NCBI RefSeq assembly: GCF_009857605.1
Contig: NZ_WWCT01000004.1
Coordinates: forward strand, 62,001-126,000
Direction of reading: 5' to 3'
Length of the DNA: 64,000 nucleotides
Origin: Duganella levis
GTDB taxonomy: Bacteria > Pseudomonadota > Gammaproteobacteria > Burkholderiales > Burkholderiaceae_D
The notes beneath the pieces were generated by a model. That model ran no database searches and was not told where the DNA came from. It saw only the letters and a list, made by a program, of their open reading frames with translations. The position numbers were made by a program, and so were the translations under genes. Below, in pieces: positions 56,413 to 63,895 of the stretch (the first letter of the stretch is position 1; the number at the start of each line of letters is the position of its first letter).

Positions 56413-57024
56413 TTACTTGCTGTGGTCCACCTGGACCGCGCCCTGCGCCACCGTCAGCCGGTCTTCTACAAACCAGCGCACTGCGCGCGGGTAGATGACA
56501 TGCTCTTGTTCCAGTACGCGGGCCGACAGGGTTTCGACCGTATCTTCCGGCTGCACCGGCACGCTGGCCTGCAACACCATCGGCCCGTGGTCGAGTTCGG
56601 GCGTTACGAAATGCACCGTGGCGCCATGCTCGCGCACGCCGGCGGCCAGCGCTTGCGCATGCGTCGCCAGCCCGGGGAACAGCGGCAGCAGCGACGGATG
56701 GATGTTCAGCATGCGGCCCGCATAATGCGTGACGAATGCCTCGGTCAGGATGCGCATGAAGCCGGCCAGTACCACCAGATCCGGCGCAAAGCCGTCGATC
56801 ACGGTTTGCAGCGCGGCGTCGAATTCGGCGCGGCTGGCGTAGTCCTTGTTGGCCACCACCGCCGTCGCGATGCCGTGCGCGGCCGCAAAAGCCAGGCCGG
56901 GCGCGTCAGCGCGATTGCTGATGACAGCGGCAATGCGGGCCGGCCAGCGCTCGGAGTGCAGCGCCTGGACGATGGCTTCCATATTGCTGCCGCGACCAGA
57001 AATCAGAATGACGATGTTTTTCAT
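56413..57024 (-). CDS. purN: Phosphoribosylglycinamide formyltransferase
   Basis: De novo purine enzyme using 10-formyltetrahydrofolate; 203 residues. GRGSNMEAIV at the N-terminus, AGFMRILTEAFV, NIHPSLLPLFPGL with the catalytic His, and VHFVTPELDHGPMVLQ. Start set at 57024 (MKNIVILISG), the usual PurN N-terminus; a longer in-frame start lacks support. rsmB follows. Confidence 0.96.
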   Translation of the reverse strand: MKNIVILISGRGSNMEAIVQALHSERWPARIAAVISNRADAPGLAFAAAHGIATAVVANKDYASRAEFDAALQTVIDGFAPDLVVLAGFMRILTEAFVTHYAGRMLNIHPSLLPLFPGLATHAQALAAGVREHGATVHFVTPELDHGPMVLQASVPVQPEDTVETLSARVLEQEHVIYPRAVRWFVEDRLTVAQGAVQVDHSK

Positions 57025-57104
57025 AACCCGGCATTGTACCGCGTCCCACCTCGCAGGGCCACTAAAAGGCAAGAATTGTTGCGATGCAGCAGGCGCGCGC
57101 CGGC

Positions 57105-57542
57105 CTACTCGAAGGAGTAAAAGACCCGGAACGGCACTTTTTTGTCGGCCCAGAAGTCGGCCGCGTCGCGGAAGACGTCCAGCAGGGTTTCCCGTGCTTC
57201 CTTGTCAAATTTCTGGGTATTGGGCAATTGTTCCAGCACCACCAGGAAGCCGGTTTGCGTGCCGGCCTGGAACATGGTGTCGGTCAGCGTCGCGCGCAGA
57301 CCATCGAAATTCTTGCCTATCCCTTTGGGAAACAGGAACGATTCCGCAATCAGCCCCAGCACCTGCTGCTTGGTGGCGCCAGTGTTCGGATGTGCATACA
57401 GGAAGTGCTGCCCCAGGCGGGCCGCCTCTTCTTGCAGCTCACCGACGCGGAATGCGCGGATCGACTGCACGAGGTTGGCCGGCACACTGGCCAGCAAGCT
57501 CTCGTTTCCCTCAATTTGACCTGGTATGTACGGAGTGTCCAC
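57105..57542 (-). CDS. Barstar-like protein, orphan
   Basis: 145 residues resembling barstar, the inhibitor of barnase-type RNases: GIGKNFDGLRATLTD matches the barstar GKNFDAL-type core, followed by TGFLVVLEQL and LLDVFRDAADFWADKKVPFRVFYSF, the usual ending. An N-terminal part of about 65 residues precedes the core. Start is a GTG at 57540-57542 without a strong ribosome site, so the start is uncertain. No barnase-like nuclease gene lies beside it. Its role, immunity to outside toxins or another binding role, is unknown. Confidence 0.8.
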   Translation of the reverse strand: MDTPYIPGQIEGNESLLASVPANLVQSIRAFRVGELQEEAARLGQHFLYAHPNTGATKQQVLGLIAESFLFPKGIGKNFDGLRATLTDTMFQAGTQTGFLVVLEQLPNTQKFDKEARETLLDVFRDAADFWADKKVPFRVFYSFE

Positions 57543-57918
57543 TTTGCTGTCGGGAGTGCCTAACTTGTGAATTAATGAGTAAATAATTTGAGCACCTGTC
57601 CACGAAACATGGCTGACGGGTCGGCGCCGGCCATGGTTGATTCAATATGTTTCTGAATCCCATACGCATATTAGGGTAACGTGTTGTTCCTCCCAGATCA
57701 ACACGTATATGATATTCAACGCAATATTTGTTAAAAACAGAAGATTTTCACAGGGTTTAGCGGTGAAATCGGCACAATTCGCTTGATGTCCGCTGTTACA
57801 ATTTGTTGCCACAGATACCGAAGAGGGGCTAGCCGCGCTTCGTCGTCGGGATTACCATACGATTCATGCAATATCAGAATCCCCCTGATAGACACCCTGA
57901 ACACAACGAGGTCTCAAA
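57543..57918 (+). other. Gene-free region between barstar-like and glycine-zipper genes
   Basis: 376 bases of AT-richer sequence with the promoters of the two divergent genes. A hairpin (listed separately) lies at 57679-57706. TACAAT within GCTGTTACAATTTG (about 57793-57806) is a possible -10 for the downstream gene. A short spurious frame near 57783 has no coding character. Confidence 0.5.
57679..57706. repeat. Hairpin with CCTCCC loop
   Basis: Perfect 8-base arms ACGTGTTG / CAACACGT around the 12-base loop TTCCTCCCAGAT. The plus-strand loop carries an anti-Shine-Dalgarno-like CCTCC; the minus-strand loop carries GGGAGGA, which contains GGA motifs of the CsrA-binding kind and lies in the putative barstar leader. 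Confidence 0.4.
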
Positions 57919-58434
57919 ATGAACTTGCAAGCCAAACTGATCGCAACTGCACTCTGCGCAAGCGCCCTGCCTTTTGCCCAGGCCGCCGATTTTGAAGATT
58001 TCGGCCGCGTGGTGAATGTCGTGCCACAAGTGCAACAAGTCAACAGCCCGCGCCAGGAATGCCGTACCGAGTACGTGCAGGTCCAGCAACCGGCGCCGGA
58101 ACGCGGCGTCGGCGGCGCCATCCTGGGCGGCTTGGTGGGCGGCCTGGCCGGTAACCAGATCGGCGGCGGCTCGGGCCGTTCGGTGGCGACCGCAGCGGGC
58201 GCCATCGCCGGCGCGCTGGTCGGCGACCGCGTCGACAACGCCAACACCCCGAACAGCGGCGGCGTGCAGGAACAAGCGGTCAAACAATGCCGCACCGTCG
58301 ACCACTGGGAATCGCGCACCTCGGGCTACCAGGTGACTTATAGCTACCAGGGCCGCAACTACACCACCCCGATGTCCTACGACCCGGGCGACCGCATCCG
58401 CCTGCGCGTGGTGGTTGAGCCATCGCAACGTTAA
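57919..58434 (+). CDS. Glycine-zipper 2TM domain protein (secreted or outer-membrane)
   Basis: 171 residues: signal peptide ending near LPFAQA-ADF, a Gln/Val-rich segment (VVPQVQQVNSP), then a glycine zipper (GVGGAILGGLVGGLAGNQIG, with a second glycine stretch AGAIAGALVGDRV). The C-terminal part has YQVTYSYQGRNYTTPMSYDP, as in the YMGG/17 kDa surface-antigen relatives. Two cysteines, one before and one after the zipper (QECRTEY, KQCRTVD), might pair. Likely peripheral to the outer membrane; function unknown. Confidence 0.9.
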   Translation: MNLQAKLIATALCASALPFAQAADFEDFGRVVNVVPQVQQVNSPRQECRTEYVQVQQPAPERGVGGAILGGLVGGLAGNQIGGGSGRSVATAAGAIAGALVGDRVDNANTPNSGGVQEQAVKQCRTVDHWESRTSGYQVTYSYQGRNYTTPMSYDPGDRIRLRVVVEPSQR

Positions 58435-58534
58435 GCCAATCAGCTTATGTCTTTTCAATGCCGGCCTTGCGCCGGCATTGTTGTTTTCAGATAATGCCGG
58501 TTCACCCTCCTGCTGCTGCCCCCAATCACTCCCA

Positions 58535-59338
58535 ATGTTAATCAAACGTAAATCCATCGAAAAAGAAGAATCCTCGCGTCCGGCAGCGTCGGCGCCGGCC
58601 GCCAAACCGGCGCGCAAGCCGAAATATGCGCCGGTGACCTTGTCGGAGTTCGATGGCGTGCGTTACCTGCACTTCGGCACCGAGTGGGTCCAGGGCGCGA
58701 TGCGCATCCGCAAGCCGAACTGGCTGGAACTGGAATACGCGCAGCAGATGATGGCCTGGATGCTGTGGCTGGAACAGCCGCGCCGCATCGCCCAGCTGGG
58801 CCTCGGCACGGCTGCGCTGACCAAGTTCTGCTACACCACCTTCCCCGAGGCGCAGGTCACCGCCATCGAACTGAATCCGTCGGTGATCACCATCTGCGAA
58901 ACCATGTTCAAGCTGCCGCCCAACGACGAGCGCCTGCAGGTGCTGGAAATGGATGCGCTGGACTTCGTCAACGACAAGGCCAACGTCGACACGCTGGACG
59001 CGCTGCAGGTCGACCTGTACGACGCCACCGCGCGCGGCCCGGTGCTCGACACGCCGGAGTTCTACCAGGCCTGCAACGCCTGCCTGACCGACGGCGGCGT
59101 GATGACCATCAACCTGTTCGGCGACCACCCGAGCTACGCACGCAACCTCAAGGCCATCAAGTTCGCCTTTGCGCAGGTGATTTGCCTGCCGCAGGTGCAT
59201 GATGGGAACGTAGTCGCGATCGCCTTCAAGCGCGCCCGCACGGTCGATATTGAAGCGCTCACGGCGCGCGCCGCGCAGATCGTCGCCGCGACCAAACTGC
59301 CGGCCAAGTCCTGGGTCAAGGGCATCGCCACAAAATAA
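58535..59338 (+). CDS. Spermidine-synthase-like methyltransferase-fold protein
   Basis: 267 residues with a spermidine-synthase-type Rossmann fold: RIAQLGLGTAALTKFCYTTF (SAM/decarboxy-SAM loop), VTAIELNPSVITICE, the acidic VDLYDATARGPVLDTPEFYQ and later MTINLFGDHPSYARNL. The N-terminus is a lysine/alanine-rich extension. The classical catalytic Asp/Tyr arrangement is only partly conserved, so the polyamine activity is uncertain. Start chosen at 58535 (MLIKRKSIEKEE). The ATPase gene begins 19 bases after it. Confidence 0.85.
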   Translation: MLIKRKSIEKEESSRPAASAPAAKPARKPKYAPVTLSEFDGVRYLHFGTEWVQGAMRIRKPNWLELEYAQQMMAWMLWLEQPRRIAQLGLGTAALTKFCYTTFPEAQVTAIELNPSVITICETMFKLPPNDERLQVLEMDALDFVNDKANVDTLDALQVDLYDATARGPVLDTPEFYQACNACLTDGGVMTINLFGDHPSYARNLKAIKFAFAQVICLPQVHDGNVVAIAFKRARTVDIEALTARAAQIVAATKLPAKSWVKGIATK

Positions 59339-59357
59339 CGGAAAGGTGGCCGCACAG

Positions 59358-61157
59358 ATGAATTCAGCAATCGCCCCGAGCAAAGCGGCCCCGCTCGATC
59401 TGCAACAGATCTACACTTGGCTGCTGGCCGACGGCATGATCCGCAAGGCCGAGGTCAAGGAGCTGTACGCGCAGAGCTCGGCCATTTTGAAGAACACCAG
59501 CGGCTATATGCATCCCTTGTGCGCGGTGGCGCATGCCAAGCTGCTGTCGGCGCAACCGCCGCACCGGCTGCTGACGCTCGACGCGCTGTGCGAATGGCTG
59601 GCGGCGCGCGTCAACCTGCCCTTCATCCGCATCGATCCGCTGAAGATCGATTTCACCAAAGTGGCCGATGTGATGTCGGCCAGCTATGCCGCCCGCTTCA
59701 ACATCCTGCCGGTGGAACTCAACGCCGACACGCTGGTGGTGGCCACCGCCGATCCGTATTCGCACGAGTGGGAAGCCGAGATCGCCAAGATTTCGCGCCG
59801 CGCAGTGCGCCGCGTGATCGCCAATCCGCTCGACATCGCGCAGTACATCACGCAGTTCTTCAGCCTGGCCAAGTCGATCAAGAAGGCCAACAAGACCGGC
59901 GGCAACGACCTGTCGCTGCGCAACAACTTCGAGCAGTTGGTCGAGCTGGGCAAGAGCAACAAGCAGGTCGACGCCAACGACCAGCACGTCATCAACATCG
60001 TCGACTGGCTGTGGCAGTACGCGTTTGAACAGCGCGCCTCCGACATCCACCTCGAACCCAAGCGCGACATGGCGGCGATCCGCTTCCGCATCGACGGCGT
60101 GCTGCACCAGGTGTATCAGGTGCCGGCGGTGGTGATGATCGCCATGACCGCGCGCATCAAGCTGCTGGGCCGCATGGACGTGATCGAAAAGCGCCGCCCG
60201 CAGGACGGCCGCATCAAGACCCGCACCGCCGGCGGCCAGGAAGTCGAGCTGCGCCTGTCGACGCTGCCGACCGCCTTCGGCGAAAAGCTGGTGATGCGGA
60301 TTTTCGATCCCGAGGTGGTAGTGAAAACCCTGCCGGAACTGGGCTTCCCGCTGGACGATGCCGCGCGCTGGGACGCGCTGACCCAGCGTCCGCACGGCAT
60401 CATCCTGGTGACCGGACCGACCGGCTCCGGCAAGACCACCACGCTGTACACCACGCTGAAAGCGCTGGCCACCTCCGAGGTCAACGTCTGCACGGTGGAA
60501 GACCCGATCGAGATGGTCGAGCCGGCCTTCAACCAGATGCAGGTCCAGCCCGGCATCGACCTGTCGTTCGCCGACGGCGTACGGGCGCTGATGCGGCAAG
60601 ACCCGGACATCATCATGGTCGGCGAGATCCGCGACCTGGCCACGGCCGAGATGGCGATCCAGGCGGCGCTGACCGGCCACCTGGTGCTGTCGACGCTGCA
60701 CACCAACGACGCGCCGTCGGCCGTGATGCGGCTGCTGGAGCTGGGCGTGCCCTACTACCTGCTGGAAGCCACGCTGATCGGCATCATGGCGCAACGGCTG
60801 GTGCGCACGCTGTGCGAGGACTGCAAGGCCGAGGGCGGCGAGTTGAGCGACGAGATCTGGACCAGCCTGGCGGGCGAATGGAATCTGCCCAAGCCAGCCA
60901 TCGTGTACAAACCGGTCGGCTGTCCGGAGTGCCGCCAGACCGGCTATCGCGGCCGCACCGGGCTGTACGAACTGCTGACCGTGACCGAAGCCTTCAGCTC
61001 GCAAGTGCGCGAAGAAACCGACATCCAGGCGCTGCGCCGGCAGAGCCAGGCCGACGGCATGAAACCGCTGCGCATCGCCGGCGCGCTGAAGATCCAGGAA
61101 GGCGCCACCACCGCCGACGAAGTGCTGAAAGTGACGGCCGCTTTGGGCATGAAATAA
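59358..61157 (+). CDS. GspE/PilB-family secretion or pilus assembly ATPase, orphan
   Basis: Hexameric ATPase of 599 residues. An N-terminal domain (about 20-180) resembles the PilB/GspE N2 fold (LPFIRIDPLKIDFTKVADVM); the ATPase core has Walker A GPTGSGKT (353-360), Asp box around VEDPIEMVEP, Walker B DIIMVGEIRDLATAEMA and His box STLHTNDAPSAVMRLL. The metal-binding pair LCEDCK ... GCPECR is present. No GspF, pilin or secretin gene is adjacent, so its machine lies elsewhere. It follows the spermidine-synthase-like gene and precedes tRNA-Lys. Confidence 0.92.
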   Translation: MNSAIAPSKAAPLDLQQIYTWLLADGMIRKAEVKELYAQSSAILKNTSGYMHPLCAVAHAKLLSAQPPHRLLTLDALCEWLAARVNLPFIRIDPLKIDFTKVADVMSASYAARFNILPVELNADTLVVATADPYSHEWEAEIAKISRRAVRRVIANPLDIAQYITQFFSLAKSIKKANKTGGNDLSLRNNFEQLVELGKSNKQVDANDQHVINIVDWLWQYAFEQRASDIHLEPKRDMAAIRFRIDGVLHQVYQVPAVVMIAMTARIKLLGRMDVIEKRRPQDGRIKTRTAGGQEVELRLSTLPTAFGEKLVMRIFDPEVVVKTLPELGFPLDDAARWDALTQRPHGIILVTGPTGSGKTTTLYTTLKALATSEVNVCTVEDPIEMVEPAFNQMQVQPGIDLSFADGVRALMRQDPDIIMVGEIRDLATAEMAIQAALTGHLVLSTLHTNDAPSAVMRLLELGVPYYLLEATLIGIMAQRLVRTLCEDCKAEGGELSDEIWTSLAGEWNLPKPAIVYKPVGCPECRQTGYRGRTGLYELLTVTEAFSSQVREETDIQALRRQSQADGMKPLRIAGALKIQEGATTADEVLKVTAALGMK

Positions 61158-61164
61158 AAGAACT

Positions 61165-61192
61165 TTGCAATTGTCGCCGGACTGTATATAAT
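61165..61192 (+). promoter_or_regulatory. Promoter of tRNA-Lys
   Basis: -35 TTGCAA (61165-61170), 16-base spacer, -10 TATAAT (61187-61192), with the tRNA start 14 bases after the -10. Confidence 0.85.
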
Positions 61193-61206
61193 ACGGCCTC
61201 TTTCGG

Positions 61207-61282
61207 GGGTCGTTAGCTCAGCTGGTAGAGCAGCGGACTTTTAATCCGTTGGTCGCAGGTTCGAATCCCGCACGGCCTACCA
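61207..61282 (+). tRNA. tRNA-Lys (UUU)
   Basis: 76 bases: acceptor GGGTCGT, D-arm GCTC/GAGC, anticodon loop CTTTTAA (anticodon UUU), T-arm GCAGG-TTCGAAT-CCCGC, encoded ACCA end. Three pairs are irregular: A51-C63 in the T stem, U4-G69 and G1-U72 in the acceptor. The usual betaproteobacterial tRNA-Lys ends CCTGCACGACCC before ACCA, whereas this one ends CCCGCACGGCCT. Probably functional, but altered on the 3' side. Confidence 0.93.
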
Positions 61283-61292
61283 CCGAATTCCT

Positions 61293-61323
61293 AAAAAAGC
61301 TTCCAGTCTGGAAGCTTTTTTTT
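61293..61323 (+). terminator. Terminator of tRNA-Lys
   Basis: AAGCTTCCA / TGGAAGCTT around GTC with flanking A and T runs (eight T at the end). Confidence 0.93.
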
Positions 61324-61401
61324 CGTCCCCGATCCGTAGCAAGCGGCCACTGGTGTAAGCTAGGGTCATAGAGCGCGAGGCGCCGGACTTTTGGGGACGT
61401 T

Positions 61402-62175
61402 ATGGCAGGCATGTACAGCATAGGGGCAGCGCTGCTGATAGCGGCGCTCTGGATGCCCACGCTGGCTGCCGCCCAACCACCGGTGATATTGCGCACCGCC
61501 GCCCAGGAAGGCTCCGAACCCAAATTCATCGCCGACGGCAAGGACAAGATCGCTGGTCTATGCATCGATATCATGCGCGCCGTCGAGCAGATCGATCCTG
61601 GCTTGCGCTTCGTCGGCGACCAGCAATGGAAGCCGCTGATCCGCGTCATCGCGGAACTGGCCAACAGCACCGAGGACGTGGGCTGCGCCATCCAGCACAC
61701 GCCGGACCGCGAAAAACTCTTCAACTTCATCGGCCCGGCGCTGTACACCATCGACTACCACTTCCTGGTCCGCAGCGACGACGACATCACCGTCAACAAC
61801 TGGGACGACGTGCGCAAGCTGGGGCCCAATGCGGTGGTGCTGGTCAACCGCGGCTACGCGGCCGGCGAGATCCTCACCGCCATGGGCGGCTTCACGGTCG
61901 ACGCCAGTTCGCCGCGCGCCGAACTGAACCTGCACAAACTGATCGCCGGCCGTGGCCGCCTGTACTTCCATCGCGGCCCCGGCTTGCATAAACTGCTGCA
62001 ACGCACCGGCACCACCGGCCAGGTCAAAATCCTGCCGCAGATAATGTACAGTGCCAAGTTATACTTCACTGCCAGCAAGCAGCTGGACCGCAAGACCAGC
62101 GAGCGCATCGCGAACGCGCTGTTCTCGCTGGAAAAAAAAGGTGAACTGGAAAGGCTGATGCACAAATGGGATTGA
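61402..62175 (+). CDS. Periplasmic solute-binding-like protein, tandem copy 1
   Basis: 257 residues: signal peptide ending near PTLAAA-QPP, then a family-3-type binding fold (EGSEPKFIADGKDKIAGLCI, FIGPALYTIDYHFLVRSDDD, VLVNRGYAAGEILTAMGG, ending KGELERLMHKWD). No ABC permease or ATPase gene is adjacent, so it may feed a remote transporter or act as a sensor partner. Two cysteines (GLCID, DVGCAIQ) could pair. GGGGACGTT precedes the ATG. The second copy starts inside its last codons. Confidence 0.85.
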   Translation: MAGMYSIGAALLIAALWMPTLAAAQPPVILRTAAQEGSEPKFIADGKDKIAGLCIDIMRAVEQIDPGLRFVGDQQWKPLIRVIAELANSTEDVGCAIQHTPDREKLFNFIGPALYTIDYHFLVRSDDDITVNNWDDVRKLGPNAVVLVNRGYAAGEILTAMGGFTVDASSPRAELNLHKLIAGRGRLYFHRGPGLHKLLQRTGTTGQVKILPQIMYSAKLYFTASKQLDRKTSERIANALFSLEKKGELERLMHKWD

Positions 62176-62945
62176 AGGCGCCAACACGATGGCAAGCACG
62201 ACTGCTATTCAGCGGCGCACTGCTGTGCGCGCCGTTGGCGTGGGCGCAGCCGACCGTGCTGAAGGTGGTGGCGCAGGAGGGCACCGAGCCCAAGTTCATC
62301 CCGGCCGGCATCGGCCGCGTGGTCGGCCTGTGCGTCGATCTGTACCGCGCCATCGAGCGGGTCGATCCCAGCCTGCAATTTGTCGGCGACCAGCAATGGC
62401 TGCCGCTGCTGCGCGCGCATTCCGAACTGGCGAGCCACCAGCACGACGCCTTGTGCGCCGTCCAGCGCACCGACGAGCGTACCCACCAGTATGTCTTCCT
62501 TGATCCGCCGCTGTTCCAGTTCCGCTACCAGCTGGTGGCGCGCGCCGATGATCCGGCCGTCATCACCAACTGGGACGATGTGCGCAAGCTTGGCGCGCAA
62601 GGCGTGATCCTGACCAACCGTGGCTACACCACGCCGGAAATGCTGGAACGGATCGGCGGCCTGCGGGTGGATTCCAGCGCCACCAGCCCGGCCATCAACC
62701 TGCACAAGCTGGTGGCGGGACGCGGCCGCTTCTTCCTGCACCGCGCACCCGGCATGCAAGGCTTTATCGACCGCGCCGGCGTGGCCGGCAAGGTCAAGAT
62801 CCTGCCAGCGGTGATGGCCACCACCGATGTCTACATGGCCATGGGCACCCACGTCGATCCGGCCGTACGGCTGCGCGTGCAGCGCGCGGTCGAGCAGCTG
62901 GACCGCAGCGGCGAACTGGCCAAGCTGCTGAAGAAGTGGGACTGA
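62166..62945 (+). CDS. Periplasmic solute-binding-like protein, tandem copy 2
   Basis: 259 residues, closely parallel to copy 1: signal peptide ending near APLAWA-QPT, QEGTEPKFIPAGIGRVVGLC, FVGDQQWLPLLRAHSELASH, TNWDDVRKLGAQGVILTNRG, RGRFFLHRAPGMQGFIDRAG, end SGELAKLLKKWD. The ATG overlaps the 3' end of copy 1 by 10 bases, indicating coupled translation. The pair arose by tandem duplication. Both cysteines of the first copy are retained (GLCVD, ALCAVQ). Ligand unknown. Confidence 0.85.
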   Translation: MGLKAPTRWQARLLFSGALLCAPLAWAQPTVLKVVAQEGTEPKFIPAGIGRVVGLCVDLYRAIERVDPSLQFVGDQQWLPLLRAHSELASHQHDALCAVQRTDERTHQYVFLDPPLFQFRYQLVARADDPAVITNWDDVRKLGAQGVILTNRGYTTPEMLERIGGLRVDSSATSPAINLHKLVAGRGRFFLHRAPGMQGFIDRAGVAGKVKILPAVMATTDVYMAMGTHVDPAVRLRVQRAVEQLDRSGELAKLLKKWD

Positions 62946-62951
62946 GCAGCC

Positions 62952-63797
62952 TTATTCGCCTAGCCAGCGGGCGCTGCCTGCCACCCGTATCGAACTCCCC
63001 TGCTCGGCCGGAATCTGCACTTGCAGATGACAAGGCGCCCCCATGTCCTCGCCCTGGATGATGTCGATCGCGCCGCCGTGCGGCCAATCGAGATCGCGCA
63101 GATAGCCGGCCAGTGCCGCCGCCGCCGCGCCGGTGGCCGGGTCCTCATACACGCCACCCGACGCGAACGCATTGCGCGCATGGAAGCGCTGCGGCGTTTC
63201 CGCATAGATCAGCGAGATGGTGGCAAAACCATAGCGGCGCATCAGCTCGCGGCCGGCGGCCAGTTCGTAGCGCATGGCGCGCAGCTTGTCGCGGCTTTTC
63301 AACGCCAGGATCAGATGGTGCGCGCCGCCATTCGCCACCGCTGGCGGAATGCGGTCGTCCAGGTCGGCCAGCGTATAGCCGAACAGCGCCAGCGCCTCCT
63401 GCACCAGCGCCGGCGTCGCGGGCGAACTATGCGTGGCCGGCGATTGCAGCGCCGCATGCGCGCCATCGGCGTGCGCGCGGCCTTCCACCGTCACCCGCGT
63501 GTGATTGGTGGTCAGCGGAAAAATGCCGTCACCATTCTGCTGCGCCAGCACGGCGCCCAGCGCGATCGTCGCGTGGCCGCAGAACGGCACTTCGCCGTCC
63601 GGCGAAAAATAGCGCACGCGCCAGCCGTCTTCATGCGGCGCGGCAAACACGGTTTCCGAGTAGCCCATCTCGGCGGCGATCCGCTGCATCGCCGGCTCTT
63701 CCGGCAGCGCCGCGCGGATCATCACGCCGGCCGGATTGCCGCCCTGCGCGCCAGCGGTAAAAGCTGCAACTTTGTGAACTTTGGTAATCGTCTGCAT
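62952..63797 (-). CDS. PhzF-family isomerase/epimerase
   Basis: 281 residues of the PhzF fold (two similar diaminopimelate-epimerase-like halves). Motifs: AFTAGAQGGNPAGVMI, MGYSETVFAAP with the conserved Glu, VPFCGHATIALGAVL, and YEDPATGAAAAALAGYL in the second half. Many bacteria carry one without phenazine genes, and none are seen here, so the substrate is unknown. Start chosen at 63797 (MQTITKVHK) behind AGGAGACAAC. Convergent with the binding-protein pair. Confidence 0.92.
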   Translation of the reverse strand: MQTITKVHKVAAFTAGAQGGNPAGVMIRAALPEEPAMQRIAAEMGYSETVFAAPHEDGWRVRYFSPDGEVPFCGHATIALGAVLAQQNGDGIFPLTTNHTRVTVEGRAHADGAHAALQSPATHSSPATPALVQEALALFGYTLADLDDRIPPAVANGGAHHLILALKSRDKLRAMRYELAAGRELMRRYGFATISLIYAETPQRFHARNAFASGGVYEDPATGAAAAALAGYLRDLDWPHGGAIDIIQGEDMGAPCHLQVQIPAEQGSSIRVAGSARWLGE

Positions 63798-63895
63798 GTT
63801 GTCTCCTGGCTTGGAAAGTTGCGGATACTTGATTGACAGCAATGAGGGATGTGGCCACTATCGTTGTTTTCACTGACTTTATTACCGAACTCGCC

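Noticed and set aside
57783..57995. Short plus-strand frame in the gap before the glycine-zipper gene
   Set aside because: Overlaps the start of the supported gene in another frame, lacks a ribosome site and has no coding character.
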